Part shown: piece after piece, positions 22,711 to 34,170 of the stretch
How the letters are laid out: each line of letters begins with the position of its first letter
Numbering within the stretch: position 1 is the stretch's first letter
Assembly (NCBI RefSeq): GCF_047675955.1
Contig: NC_132912.1
Span: forward strand, 77,648,382 to 77,712,381
Source: Chlorocebus sabaeus
Taxonomy: Eukaryota; Chordata; Mammalia; Primates; Cercopithecidae
Direction: 5' to 3'
DNA length: 64,000 nt
The notes under the pieces: generated by a model
The model's database searches: none
Told to the model about the DNA's origin: nothing
What the model saw: only the letters and a program-made list of their open reading frames with translations
Made by a program: the position numbers and the translations under genes

Positions 22711-23285
22711 AGAAAAGATTAGTTTTGGGACTTTGCCAGACACATTATCTCTTTTCAGACCTGTTAGTACCACTTAGTGCCTCTAAATAATAATTGGCAA
22801 AATATACCAGAAAGCAAAAATACTGTTTCACATTTTTGTGGTAAGGCACAGGCCCATTTATTGGGGTGCAGCAGTCAAACAGAAAACATGATGAGGCCAT
22901 TTTCTCTTGCATTCTTCTGCCTCAGTCCTAGAGGCTGTGCTCTTTTTTTTGGGCTTATGAGCCCCTCTGATGGAGAAACCATGATCGGGGTGCCAGACCT
23001 TGTGGTAGTTAGAGCCAGAAAACAGGGAGAAAGCAGGCTCAGGTCTGTATGTGGGCGCAGAGAAGATAAAAGGCTCCTGCCTTGGTAAACCTGACTTCCT
23101 GACATGGTTCAGATGCTTAAGAAGTGCACTGCATAAAACCCTAATGGAGCTTCTCTGAAGTGCCTGAGGACAGAGAATAAAGTGCCTGATCCACACCTAG
23201 AGAACCACTGTCTTCAGAGGGTTCTGACATTTTATTGTTAGCTGTTTTCACACTTAGGCTTTAAAATCATAAACATGTATCTATC
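22711..23285. other. Unassigned segment with overlapping minus frames
   Basis: The minus strand has two overlapping frames (22858-23196, 112 codons; 22875-23105, 76 codons) and the plus strand one of 103 codons. None has a domain I recognise. On the minus strand an AATAAA lies near 22858 but no A-tract follows, so the retrocopy case is weak. Confidence 0.35.
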
Positions 23286-23289
23286 TTGG

Positions 23290-24140
23290 AAGGTTTCCTG
23301 ATTTGAAAAAGTAATACTTGTTCATTGCAGGCAATTTGAAAAGTACAGAAAAGCAGAATGATATATCTAAATGTTAACATAGCTTTAACTTACAGAAATG
23401 ATTACATATTATGAATACTTTTGTGTAGACTATATTTGTATCTAAACAATTTATTGTGCTTATTTTCCCATGTCAGTAAATTTTCTTCTACAACACCATG
23501 TAGTATTCTATCACATGAAAGTTCCAAGTTTCACTTTTCCAATTTCCTAGAGCTGGATATTTAAAATAATGTTGAGATAAATATCTTTTTGTATATACTC
23601 TTTCACATGTTCTCTTTGGAAAAATTCCAAGAAAGGGATTGCTAGATAGAAGGGGGTAAATTCCTAGGAAAAAGGATTGCTAGCTCCTAGGAAAAAGGAT
23701 TGCTAATTTACCCTAAAAGAACATGTGATATAATTGTTGACAAACTGCAACTTTTATGCCAATTTTTATTCCCCTATTGTTCAATATTTAAGTGATTTTC
23801 AATTTGTTACAATAGTAAATTATAATACGATGAACATACTTGGATATGACTTTTTTTTTTTTAACACATCTACTGTTTTCTTAGGTTAAAAATCCTCACA
23901 AATACAATTGCAGTATCAAAGATATAAACATTTTTGAAGCTTTTCATCCATATTGCCAAATTTTCTTATAGAAAAAGGGATAACTCTCATCCCCAGTGAT
24001 TAGAATGCCATTTATTTCTCAAGATGTTTGCTAGCTAGCATGCAGCTTGTTATTTAAAAAAATTTGCTAATGAGACAATCCAAGAATAGTAGCTTAGTAT
24101 TTTGATTTGTATTTCTTTGACTGTTAATGAAACTAAACAT
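23290..24140 (-). mobile_element. Probable very old L1 (L1M/HAL1-like) segment
   Basis: GAAAAGTACAGAAAAGCAGAA, CCATGTCAGTAAATTTTCTT, a TAGTATTCTATCAC-like word and a GATTGCTAGATAGAAGGGG word appear in the order of the antisense ORF2/3' region of old L1. It is very diverged. A 23-bp tandem duplication lies inside. Confidence 0.45.
23662..23705. repeat. 23-bp tandem duplication
   Basis: TCCTAGGAAAAAGGATTGCT plus A occurs at 23662-23682 and again at 23685-23705. Confidence 0.95.
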
Positions 24141-24259
24141 AATTTTTTGTTTTAGCCTTAAGATTTATTAATACAGAGCTCAGCTTTACAAGTAGTTTTT
24201 TCAATGTTAGAATTAGACCACAAAGTTTTTATTTTGGATGAATTAATTAGCTTCGATGT

Positions 24260-24415
24260 CATTACTCAATAACTATTTATTGAGCACTGACTATATGCAG
24301 GACGGTGTGACAGCCACAGTGAGGATGCTGCAGGTGAGAAAAGGTGAGTTCCTGTTCCTAAGACATTAATCTGCTGCAGAGAAAAGACAGATACATGCAA
24401 ATAGACAATTTAAAA
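24260..24415 (-). mobile_element. L2 LINE fragment
   Basis: ACTATTTATTGAGCACTGAC, TATATGCAGGACGGTG and GAGAAAAGACAGATACATGC follow the antisense L2 3' end. Confidence 0.6.
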
Positions 24416-24896
24416 TGGGAAACATTGTATATTTTATTTATTTAACATTTATAGTATCTAAAAGGAATTTGATAATATAAAATGATCTGAGACTACTAAC
24501 AACACATGGCTTAGAACCAATAAAACCATTAAGACAGAGATTAAGAATGGAATTTACCTTGAGCTTTAAATAAAAAGCTATTAATTAACAATGCATGCAA
24601 TTTAACTCCATGCTTCTTAGCACTGATGGGAAATGTGTAGGGTCATGTAGCTGTCATTAGCTACTAAAAGGATGTGTGCAAGTTTGTTAGAAAGGACGCA
24701 ATCTCCTATTGTACTCATGAAAGAGCTCTCACATAGGTGTTTCTATAAGGAGCACAGAACCACATAATGAACACTGTTTTTGATAGAATTATTTTAAAAA
24801 TTCAGTCTTCATATGACTGTTGTTTAAATAGTGACTTGCACCCACACAAAATGTGTTTTATTACCATTGTGGCCCATAGTAAACCATAGTGTTACA
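24416..24896. other. No feature recognised
   Basis: AT-rich, unassigned. Confidence 0.45.
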
Positions 24897-24904
24897 CTGT
24901 AGTG

Positions 24905-25128
24905 CAGAGGTATCCAATCTTTTGGCTTCCCTGAGTCACATTGGAAGAAAAAGAAATATCTTGGGCCACCCATGAAGTACACTAATACTAACAATAGCTG
25001 ATGAGCTAAAAAAAAAAAAAAAACTGTAAAAAAAAAATCTCATAACATTTTTAGAAAGTTTATGAATTTGTGTTGGGCCGCATTCAAAGCTATGTTGTGG
25101 CCCGCAGGCTGCAGGTTGGGCAAGCTTG
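24905..25128 (+). mobile_element. MER30-type hAT-Charlie element
   Basis: The words ATCCAATCTTTTGGCTTCCC, AACAATAGCTGATGAGCTAA and TTGTGTTGGGCCGCATTCAA fit MER30. The copy is full-length and sits between exact 8-bp duplications CTGTAGTG (24897-24904 and 25129-25136), the length expected for hAT insertion. Confidence 0.92.
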
Positions 25129-25136
25129 CTGTAGTG

Positions 25137-25389
25137 CTTAGTATTTCTTAGGGAAGTTAGGTATATGCCTTTTCTGAGAATCTGATTTAGTACAAGGGTA
25201 CAGCCTTAAGAATATAGGGTCAGATTGACAAGCATAAATCTTTTGCCAACTTATTTCACAATCGGTTGTTGCAATTAGTACTTTGACAGGCACTGTACCA
25301 ATGATTTAAGATGATTAAAAATGACAAAAACATGAGATTGTTAATGCCCTCAACCCAGAGTATAGGTGTTCAGCTATTGACCATAATTC
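25137..25389. other. No feature recognised
   Basis: Unassigned. Confidence 0.4.
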
Positions 25390-25730
25390 GTTTTCTGTGT
25401 TTCATTTATTTGTTCATTCTACCAATGTTCAGTAAGTTCAAGAAACTAAGCAAGGGTCTACACTACAGGAGATTGTAATTTGTTTGGAAGAAGACAAACA
25501 CATAGTTTAAAATAATGAGGTATAAGTATTCATATGCGGAGAGGCACAGAAGAAAAAGGAAGTCTGTGTGTCTTGGGGTGTGATGTCAGGAGGCTTCAGA
25601 GGAGATGACATTTGACATAGGTTTGCAAAGTTGAATAGAAAAGATGAGAAAGGACTTCTAGGTAAAGGGCACAACACATACAAAAGCACGGATGTATAAA
25701 ACTACAAAAAGTGTCAGAAAAAGATAAGCA
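25390..25730 (-). mobile_element. L2 LINE fragment
   Basis: GAGGCTTCAGAGGAGATGAC, ATTTGACATAGGTTTGCAAA, AGGGCACAACACATACAAAA and GCACGGATGTATAAAACTAC are typical antisense L2 words. A G9 homopolymer follows at 25741-25749. Confidence 0.75.
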
Positions 25731-25799
25731 GACAGGTGTTGGGGGGGGGAATGTGGCGTTTGCCAAGCCAGGTTGGGTGATTTCTATCCTCTAGACCTG

Positions 25800-25985
25800 T
25801 GCTGGCACAAGTCACATGGGGCTAATTAGAATTAGTCATAATTAAAAATTCATTTCCTTAGTTTTACTAGCCATGTTTCAAATGCTCTATAGCCACATGT
25901 GGCTAGGGGTAACCGTGCTGGAGAGCACAGACATAGAAGTTTCCACCATCGCAGGAAGTTTGTTGGATAGCACCACTGGAGACAA
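25800..25985. mobile_element. Non-autonomous hAT element, same family as 34902-37987
   Basis: AATGCTCTATAGCCACATGT, GGCTAGGGGTAACCGTGCTG, GAGAGCACAGACATAGAAGT and TTGTTGGATAGCACCACTG match a short hAT family with TGGCTA-rich subterminal repeats. The frame 25873-26058 is incidental. Confidence 0.6.
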
Positions 25986-26073
25986 TGGAGTGCTCAGGAA
26001 CACTATTAAAAAGTGTCGTGATATGACCCGACTGGGGATCTTAGTAACATTGAATTGAAAAGGAAGTGAGGTG

Positions 26074-26370
26074 AGGCCAGGCATAGTGGCTCACACCTGT
26101 AACCCTAGCACTTTGAGAAACTGAGGAGGGAGAGTTGCTTGAAGCCAGGAGTTGGAGACCAGCCTAGGCAACATAGAGAGACCCTATCTCTACAAAAAGT
26201 AAAAAACTTAGCTGGGTCTGGTGGTGCAGGCCTGTAGTCCCAGCTACTTGGGAGGCTGAGGTGGGAGGATCGCTTGAGCCCAAAAGTTTGAGTCTGCAGT
26301 GAGTTATGATTACGCCACTGTACTCCAGCCTAGGTGACAGAGACCCTATCTCTAAAAAATTTTTAAAAAG
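26074..26370 (+). mobile_element. AluJ
   Basis: Diverged dimeric Alu. Flanking AGGAAGTGAGGT (26061-26072) and AGGAAGTGAGGG (26371-26382) form the target-site duplication. The tail is interrupted (AAAAAATTTTTAAAA). Confidence 0.95.
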
Positions 26371-26724
26371 AGGAAGTGAGGGTACAGTTGAGAGAAAATG
26401 AGTGACAGTGGTAACGGAGAAATGGGTACAATCTAAGACATTTGGAAGCAATAGTACTTGTTACCAATTGATAGATGGAAAGTGGGGGGAGTTAAAAGTA
26501 ATAGTACTATTTCATGACTAGGTGGAGAGTGATAAATGATACAATTAGTGTAAATAGGGAACAGAGGAGGAAGTCTGTTGGACAAAACAGTAAGTTCAAG
26601 AGTTGGACATGTTGCAGCTGAGGTACCCACGGGAACTCCATGTGAACAGGCTAGTTTAATGCTCAGAAAAGAGGACAGATCTTGCAGAGACTTTAATATA
26701 TAAATGAGTCGACCATATAAAATT
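26371..26724. other. No feature recognised
   Basis: Unassigned, possibly decayed L2. Confidence 0.35.
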
Positions 26725-26905
26725 ATAGTAGCTAACGTGGATGTAAGTTTATATGCCCAACACTGTTCCCAGTGCTTCACATGTACTTCAGTTCATGTCA
26801 TCTTCCCTGTGACTGTATGAGGCAGAACTTACTGTTCTTAACCCTATTTTATATAATCTACCCAAGTTCACACCAGTGAGGGATGGAGTCAGGATTTGAA
26901 CTGTA
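26725..26905 (-). mobile_element. MIR SINE
   Basis: GTGCTTCACATGTACTTCAG, TGTATGAGGCAGAACTTACT, CTACCCAAGTTCACACCAG and GTCAGGATTTGAACTG follow the antisense MIR order. Confidence 0.8.
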
Positions 26906-27465
26906 ACATATTTGCCTAAACAAAAATCCAGACAGAGGATGATATGACAAGCCACAAAGCAGGGATTTGCATATGTATGTGAAAAATCCCACAAAATTTT
27001 CAAATTAAGTCACATTTAACTGCATAACAAAAATAACTTTTACAGAAAAAATGGAGTAGAATAATTTGGAACTGATTAGAAAATTTAGAGCACATGACTG
27101 TTGCTTATGCAGTATAGTATTGGGCAAAGACGTAGAAGTCAACATGCTTGCCGGAGAAGAATGAGAGGATGGGGAGGAAAGAGGGCCCCAGCGTAGAATC
27201 CTGGAGAACACTGATATTCAAGGAGGAGTGAAGGTAGAGAGCTCAGCAAATGAGACTGTGAACTAAAAGAGAAAGATGTGCCTGAAGCCAAGGAATAAAA
27301 CATTTGGCAAAGAGAAATTGTTGGTGGGAAGAATTCAGATATAATAAAGCCTGAAAATGTTTCCAGTGACTTTCCCCAGCTAGAGTTTGTTGTTGGCTTT
27401 TTTCAGAACAGCTTCTATGGTACAGAGGGTGCTGGAGCCAGAAGACAGTAGGATGAGAAATGCAT
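26906..27465. other. No confident feature
   Basis: A purine-rich region around 27150-27280 (CTGGAGAACACTGATATTCA) is reminiscent of old LINE antisense sequence, but I cannot assign it. Confidence 0.35.
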
Positions 27466-27480
27466 AAGAAGTGAAGAGTG

Positions 27481-27775
27481 GCCAGGCGTGGTGGCTCACG
27501 CCTGTAATCCCAGCACTTTGGGAGGCCGAGGTGGGTGGATCACCTGACGTCAGGAGTTCGAGACCATCCTGACCAACATGGTGAAACCCGTCTCCACTAA
27601 AAGTATAAAAAATTAGCCGGGCATGGTGCCAGACGCCTGTAATCCCAGCTACTCGGGAGGCTGAGGCAGGAGAATTGCTTGAACCTGGGAAGCGGAGGTT
27701 GCCGTGAGCTGAGATCATACCACTGCACTCTGGCCTGGGCAACAGAGTGAGATTTTGTCTCCAAAAAAAAAAAAA
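27481..27775 (+). mobile_element. AluS (Sp/Sq-like)
   Basis: Full-length with an exact 15-bp target-site duplication AAGAAGTGAAGAGTG (27466-27480 and 27776-27790). GAGACCATCCTGACCAACAT suggests Sp/Sq. Confidence 0.97.
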
Positions 27776-27856
27776 AAGAAGTGAAGAGTGTAGACACATC
27801 TCCCAGAAATTCAGCTGTGAGGAGAAGGAGGATAGGATTTTGGCATAGATAGTCTT

Positions 27857-28140
27857 TTTTTTAAACACATTTTTTTTGTTTGTTTGTTTTTTGAGATAGG
27901 GTCTCACTCTGTCGCCCAGGCTGGAGTGCAATGGTGCCATCATGGTTCACTGTGGTCTCGACCTCTCCAGGATCAGGTGGTCCTCGCACCTCAGCCTCCC
28001 AAGTAGCTGGACTACAGGCATGTGTTACAGTGGGTTTTGCCATATTGCCCAGGCTGGTCTTGAACTCCTGAGCTCAAGCAAGTCTCCCACTTCAGTCTCC
28101 CAAAGTGCTAGGATTACAGGCTTGAGCCATCGTGCCCAGC
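27857..28140 (-). mobile_element. AluJ, internally deleted
   Basis: Antisense Alu lacking the CTAATTTTTGTATTTTTAGT middle linker. Flanks CATAGATAGTCTT (27844-27856) and CATAAATAGTCTT (28141-28153) form the duplication with one mismatch. The tail contains a GTTT tract. Confidence 0.93.
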
Positions 28141-28153
28141 CATAAATAGTCTT

Positions 28154-28744
28154 AAATATTTGATGTGTGAATGGAAAAGGGCCATTCCATTTCCCTCAGG
28201 GAACGGGCACTGGAATTCCTGTAGACTAGTTTACAGCTTTTCTCAGAAAACAGCTTCATAGCAGCTGAAATGCTTCAGCAAGGATTCATTGAAACCATGG
28301 AATCTTGAATGTGAGTGAAGGTCCAGGCAATGTGCAATCCCACTGCATGTTCAATGTTAATGCTTTAACTTGTGAGAAATAAGGGTGATCCATGGCGTAT
28401 CAATTTGGTATTTTGCTGAGGTAGGAATTTTACCCATTTGCATGCTGAGGCTGCCGAGACTGCATCTGTCGCTTCTGTGGTTCATGTACCTAGCAGATGG
28501 CTCAGCATCCACTCCTACCCTGGTGTCACATGAAGTTTTTAACAGTGTTGTTTCATAGTGAAAAAATGCCCATCAAATGAGAGAGAAAACTCAAAAGGGT
28601 AGTTTTTTTGTAGTAAATAGGTGGCGTCCAGAGATGTATGTGTTGAAATGCAAATAGATTTAAGAGAGAACCAGGAATCTCAACCCATTTTCACGATTTT
28701 GAGCTTCTGGAAGTTATGGGAATGTACCCTGCATAGATCAAATA
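28154..28744. other. No feature recognised
   Basis: Unassigned. Confidence 0.4.
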
Positions 28745-28880
28745 AGTAGGATGAACACACATCCTAGGTTGCTTGGGATATTCCTGATTGGCTCCTGTTG
28801 ACCTGGTAAAATATCTCATAGTGTCTCCTTTCATTTTCCAAAATAGTCCTGGTTTGTCTGATAAATCATAAGGTCATCAT
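28745..28880. mobile_element. Possible DNA transposon fossil, family not assigned
   Basis: TTTTCCAAAATAGTCCTGGT and TTGTCTGATAAATCATAAGG resemble a dispersed short DNA element family (CCCGGTTTG-type). Weak call. Confidence 0.3.
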
Positions 28881-28914
28881 ATATACAAGTTATACTACAA
28901 TGAGTTCAATCAGA

Positions 28915-29065
28915 TTATGGGGAAGGAGGGAGGGCTGAACAGACGGTATCAAGGAAGGTTTCACAGGTGTGGCCTTGAACAACAAAGAGATCCAATAAGG
29001 CAGAGAGGGGAAAGAAGGTGTTCCTGACTGGTGATGATGAAAGCACAGAAGAGGTGCTTACCTCA
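28915..29065 (-). mobile_element. L2 LINE fragment
   Basis: TCAAGGAAGGTTTCACAGGT, GTGGCCTTGAACAACAAAGA and GTGATGATGAAAGCACAGAA match antisense L2. Confidence 0.65.
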
Positions 29066-29929
29066 CAGAAAACGGAGACGTTGAGTTCTCTCTCAAACCA
29101 CACTCCTGTGGAAACCCACCAAACCTGAAGAAGTTAAAACGAGAAGTGGAATGCAGCCATCTTCCATGAGATCCACTGCTGCATTTTTAGCTGTCCAGTT
29201 CTGAGGATTTTAAAAGTGTTAGTTAATACTTGCACATTTTTATTAACTAGATTTCTGTAGAGAATACCACTGGGCAGTTATTTTGCATCATGATGGCAGC
29301 AAAAATGTCTTCAACCGGTTCTTAGATTCTAATGTTTTAGAAGTTGCAGGAATTATAGCTTCCCTACTAGCTAAAGAGGGGTTTGGATAGAGGAGATAAA
29401 CTTAATTTAAAGCATAAAGTGTTCGAAGGTTCCCTCCCCATTGTAATTATAAGAATTATATTTAATATGTATGTAACAGATATTCACATCTTGAAGGAAG
29501 AAAACAACTCCCTTTGCATAAGGTAAAAATACTGCAAATATTTCATTATGTCAGTTATTTATTCTTTCTAAAATCCCAGCAGTATCATTTTCCTCAAAAT
29601 TAATCCTGATTATCACTGAATGTTCTTTGCTTACTGGATTCCCAACTTCCTGGGCATACTTTTTTGTTTCTTTTGTCTTTGTGTACATGAGGGTTTAGAT
29701 ACATGCACAAATTTCAAACCTTTTTCGATAGTGAGGATTTGCAAAATCGCACAAAAAACTATTATAACAAATGTGATTATATGTGGGAAACTGGATTTAG
29801 ACCTGTAATACAATGAAGGCTTAACAATCTTTTTACACTAAAGTAACACTGGAATAAAAGTTGGCTCGATTCTATCATTTCTAGAAGGTCTGATTTTCTT
29901 CTAATTTCCATGATATATTGGTATTGTTA
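29066..29929. other. No feature recognised
   Basis: AT-rich, unassigned; short overlapping frames on both strands at 29620-29813 are not coding. Confidence 0.5.
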
Positions 29930-30475
29930 ACCCACATATGTGAACAGTAGAGACACTGCTGAGAGCCTGCACATAGGACCTCAATTCTACTTGGGATGAC
30001 AATTTGCCTGACACCCGTCCCCCCCCAAAAAACCCTACATTCCCCAGATTTCCTTGTAAGTGAAAGGAATAACCACATGATCTCATTCTGGCCAAAGACA
30101 TAAGGGAAAGCCACCTGATGAGACATCAAAGAAAAGCTACTGTTTTCTTATTGAAGGAGACATACTCAGCCAGCAAATGTTTTTGACCTTTGCCTTTCCC
30201 TTTCTTCCTGCCTGGACTGCAGATGTGATGGCAGAGTGGGGCTGCCATCTTGGGCCATGAAGCAACAAGCATGAAGACATACAAAGGATGGTTGAGTGGA
30301 AAGGTAGGAGTCTCATGGCACTGTGGGGTTTCTGTGCCAGCCCTGGAGGGCCTGCCAGTGGAATTTTTGTTGCATGAGAAAGAGAAACCTTTAAGTAAAC
30401 AAGCCACTGATTTTTAAGTATTGTGTTATGGACAGCGAAGCCTATTCTGTAATTGATTAATTCCTAATTGATTAA
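29930..30475 (+). mobile_element. Old dispersed repeat, copy 3 (family of 11140-11945)
   Basis: CCCAGATTTCCTTGTAAGTG, TCTTCCTGCCTGGACTGCAG, ATGTGATGGCAGAGTGGGGC, TGCCATCTTGGGCCATGAAG and AAGCCACTGATTTTTAAGTA follow the same order as the copies near 11 kb. This is the best preserved of the three. A 15-bp tandem duplication (TAATTGATTAATTCC) lies at its 3' edge, 30450-30478. Confidence 0.65.
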
Positions 30476-30549
30476 TCCAGGAATGACCCAATTTTAGTAA
30501 TATTTTATCCCTGTCATTCCTCCTTCTTTGAAAAACATTCTCAGCATCT
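30476..30549. other. No feature recognised
   Basis: Short unassigned spacer. Confidence 0.4.
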
Positions 30550-30635
30550 GAGGGGAGTTTCGAGGATTAAATAAATCAGTATGAGTGAGGTTTTTGAAGT
30601 AGTGACTGATAGTAAATATTGGTTCCTATTACAGA
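30550..30635 (+). mobile_element. MIR 3' fragment
   Basis: GAGGATTAAATAAATCAGTA followed by AGTAAATATTGGTTCCTATT matches the MIR tail. Confidence 0.5.
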
Positions 30636-30904
30636 AAGTGAGTACAAGGTAGTTTTTCCAAGAGAGTAAGGATAGGTTTCCGGAAGTCTTAGCTCCAGGT
30701 GATACAGCTACAGTTGCCTTATACAGGAATATGCTTAGGAGGCAGTGTAAAAGGCTCATTACACTTCATATGATGTGTGTGCATCCTTATCTCACTGTGC
30801 TGAACTTTGATGAGTAAAACTTGGTTTATTACAGAATACGTGAAGGTATTGGTGGGAGCCATACACAGCACAAGATCATGGACAGTGGACAGTAAAAACC
30901 AAGT
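30636..30904. other. No feature recognised
   Basis: Unassigned. Confidence 0.4.
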
Positions 30905-31040
30905 TAGAAATATTTATGGAGCACTGCTTATGCATAGGGCTCAGTGTTGGTCCTGTGATTGGAGATAATTTTTGTTATCAAATAGGACCTGTACCTTTAT
31001 GGGATTCTGAATGAAAGAGAAACAGTCACGAGAATATTTA
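30905..31040 (-). mobile_element. L2 LINE fragment
   Basis: AATATTTATGGAGCACTGCT, TATGCATAGGGCTCAGTGTT and ACCTGTACCTTTATGGGATT match the antisense L2 3' end. Confidence 0.6.
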
Positions 31041-31739
31041 TTTGGTTACATGTGCACTACAGCTGAAAAAAGAAAAGGCACTGCTACATGGCCCTTGCCG
31101 AGGAGGGACTCACAAAATCATAAGACAGTTCATATTTTGTAACCAAACAATTGAAAAAAAGAAGTAATTGTGAACTCCAGGAAAAACAAAAATGTTTCAA
31201 GAATGTAATTAATCATAGCATACTACTATGAGCATAGTAAACTAGCAGCAAACAATACTTAATCATAATAACTAAAAAACTCAAAATGGATTAACCCGCA
31301 AATTATGAGGTAACTAACTGGGAGAATGAAGGGGGTGAAGGGTATTTGAGAGCAGTAATATCTTCCTCTGCTATAAGAAGTCAGTAGATAATGTTTAAAA
31401 TTGATAAATCAAGTGGTAGCAGTATATTTGTATTATGTAAAGATCTGCGGTAAATTAGAAGAAAAAAAGTCACTCAGAGATGATGTGGTTGCAGTGGGTG
31501 GGCTGGGAAAGGCGAGGAATTGCCCTTTTTGGTGAAACATTTTAGACTATTCGACTTTTGAACTTTGATACATTTTAAGCTAAAACATTAATTAAAAATT
31601 ATGTTTTGGACAGAACAAAAAAAGGGATTGAACAGTGAAAGATCAAGAGGGGAATGATTCCTTGGGAGCGGCAGTTGACAAAGCAAATTACAGAATATAC
31701 TCAGTGAGAATCAGATGAAACACGGGAGATAAAAGGCTC
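31041..31739. other. No feature recognised
   Basis: AT-rich, unassigned. Confidence 0.45.
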
Positions 31740-32210
31740 CGGACCAAGAGGTCCCAGCGAAGCATTCAGAGGAGAAAGGCTGCAACCAGGAAGTCCACGC
31801 ACTCACAGCTGCTTCCAGGCCCCGGTGCTCACCCAGTAACAAAGCCACTTCTGTCTGGGAAAACCACAGCGAGGCGAGGCAGGGAGCAGAAAGCCTTTAA
31901 TTGGGGTGGCGAACGAGCGGCCCTGTGAACTCCAAATGCCTCCAGCAGGCTGGGGCACGCTTTTTCTTTCCCTTCCTCTTTGCCCACCCGTTGATGGCCT
32001 CGCTCTCCAGGGCTTCTCAACAGGCATTGTTGGTCTTTTGGCTTCTCCCCTGCTTCGGGTCCGGAGCCATCTTTCCGCCTTTTTGCTATTCCGCCCTGAG
32101 CATGCTACGGGCCAGTGTCCTGGGTTCTCGGCTTACCCTCTCTCCATCAAGATGTTCCTATCCGGGTTCCACCTCCTCAGACCTTGCCAGGCGACTGGGC
32201 ATCTAATCTA
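31740..32210. other. Moderately CpG-rich segment of unknown nature
   Basis: About 17-20 CpG dinucleotides in 470 bp, in clear contrast to the AT-rich surroundings. Two plus-strand frames (31901-32206 and 31906-32211, 101 codons each) and two minus frames overlap here, as expected by chance in GC-richer DNA. No domain is recognised. Alternatives are an ERV LTR I cannot name, a promoter of a non-coding transcript, or part of a retrocopy. Confidence 0.4.
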
Positions 32211-33199
32211 ATAATCCAGTAACAAAATCAGTGGTAACTAAAGGCTGATAGCCAAATATGTTAATGCTTTCTATTAACATTTCCAGATTAATAGTGACTT
32301 TTGGAGCTTCAACTCAGAGGAATTACTTCTCTGGGAAAGTTGGGCAGTCGGTGTCCAGAGATTAGGGACTTTTGGGTTGGACAATCCCTGGTTCCCCTGA
32401 AATTGCTCCATGAAAGAACCTTCTGAGCATAATTGAGCCAGCCTCAGTGTCCCCAGTTTTTTGGTATTGATCCAACCCCACGTTGATCTCATCTCCCTCC
32501 ACATTGAAAGAATCCAATCTATTCTGCACTATTTTGTGCTTGTTTATTGGTAAGTTTTCCTAAGACAGGTTGCATGAATATCCCTTTTCTTCCTAAACTG
32601 GTCCATGACCTCCTTGAGGGCTGGCATCCTGTTGTCAAATGAAATGATAGCTTCCTTTATTAACTACACATGTCCTCCTTGACGACTTTCTGGGGCCTTG
32701 ACTCACAACCCTTTGGCTTAGAAACCTGCACTAGTCATGAGATGAAGCGCTGATGGGAAAGAAGGTATCAGTCTCTGCCTGTAAGAAAGAGAGCTAGAGA
32801 GAGGACAGAGGCAGGGCAAAGAGGCCAAGGACTGAGGTGCTCAGCGCTTGGCAAGAGTGGGTTTCTCTGGAGTGGACAGAACACTGGGTTTCTGGGTGGT
32901 CAGGTACTCACATGGAATTTTGGGGACTCAGTTTTCTTGAAACATTCTTTGCTTACACTGCCCAAGCTAGGCTCATAAGAGGGGCGAGGTACTGGGAAAT
33001 GAACCATTGAATCTGTAATTCTCAAAAATCTCACGACATACACAGAGCAGGGTTTTTAGGACACTGTAGACAAATCCACCTAAATAGCTTCTGACCTGTG
33101 TCTCATGTTGTCTGGTGATTTCAAAATGCCTGAGAGGGTGAAGGGAGAAGGAAAGGCTCTCAGTGAGGTAGAAACAGCTAGTAATGGCAGATACAAAAC
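32211..33199. other. No feature recognised
   Basis: Unassigned; the minus frame 32274-32504 has no domain. Confidence 0.45.
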
Positions 33200-33593
33200 T
33201 ACAATAAAGAATTAAAAAATAAATATTATTATGTTTTAAAATATAAAAACATAAAATGTGCTTTTATTATATAAAGTATAGAAAAACAAAAAGAAGGAAA
33301 TAAAAATACCCGTGTTAAAGAGTGAAATTTAAAGGGTTAAGAAACATGTTATACTTTTCAGATCTTTATATTTTAAGATACACATGTGTACACATATATA
33401 ATATATAGTATATACACACGTTTTAGAACGTAAATAAGATCATACTAAATATTATTACAGAATTTGCTTTTTTACTTAGTACATTATTATAAGCATCTTT
33501 CCCTGCTAATAAATATGCTTTAACTTTTTCATTTCTAAAGCTTGAAGACGATGTCATTGTATAGATGTGCCAAAATTAACTGAATCTCTACTT

Positions 33594-33884
33594 TCTTTTC
33601 TGAGACAGAGTTTTGCTCTGTTGCCCAGGCTGGAATGCAATGGCGCAATCTTGGCTCACTGCCACCTCCACCTACCAGGTTTCGGTGATTCTCCTGCCTC
33701 AGCCTCCTAAGTAGCTGGGACTACAGGTGTGCACCACCACACCCAGCTAATTTTTGTATTTTTAGTAGAGACAGGGTTTCACCATGTTGGCTAGGCTGGT
33801 CTCGAACTCCTGGCTCCAAGTGATCCACCTGCCTCGGCCTCCCAAAGTGCTGGGATTACAGACGTGAGTCACAGTGCCTGATCT
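33594..33884 (-). mobile_element. AluS, first of three adjacent
   Basis: Full dimeric antisense Alu with a short tail (TTCTTTTC) and 5' end GTCACAGTGCCTGATC. Confidence 0.93.
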
Positions 33885-34170
33885 TTTTTTTTTTTTTTTT
33901 TTTTTTTTGAGACAGAGTCTCACTTTATCTCGCCCAGGCATGATCTTGGCTCACTGCGGCCTCCTCCTGAGTTCAAGTGATACTCCTGTCTCAGCCTCCC
34001 AAGTAGCTGGGACTACAGGTGTGTGCCACCACACCTGGCTAATTTTGTATTTTTATAGTGATGGGGTTTCACCAAGTTGGCCAAGCTGGTCTTGAACTCC
34101 TGACCTTAGGTGATCTACCTGCCTTGGCCTCCCAAAGTGCTGGGATTACGGGTCTGAGTCCCGCCCCTGG
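33885..34170 (-). mobile_element. AluS, second of three adjacent
   Basis: T-run of about 25 followed by an antisense dimeric Alu with a deletion in the right arm (TCGCCCAGGCATGATCTTGG). Confidence 0.93.

Noticed and set aside
22777..23196. Processed ribosomal-protein pseudogene
   Set aside because: Lys/Arg-rich pieces on the minus strand looked suggestive, but I could match no ribosomal protein and no A-tract follows the AATAAA.
27380..27943. 187-codon minus-strand frame
   Set aside because: Mostly antisense Alu translation with a simple-repeat start.
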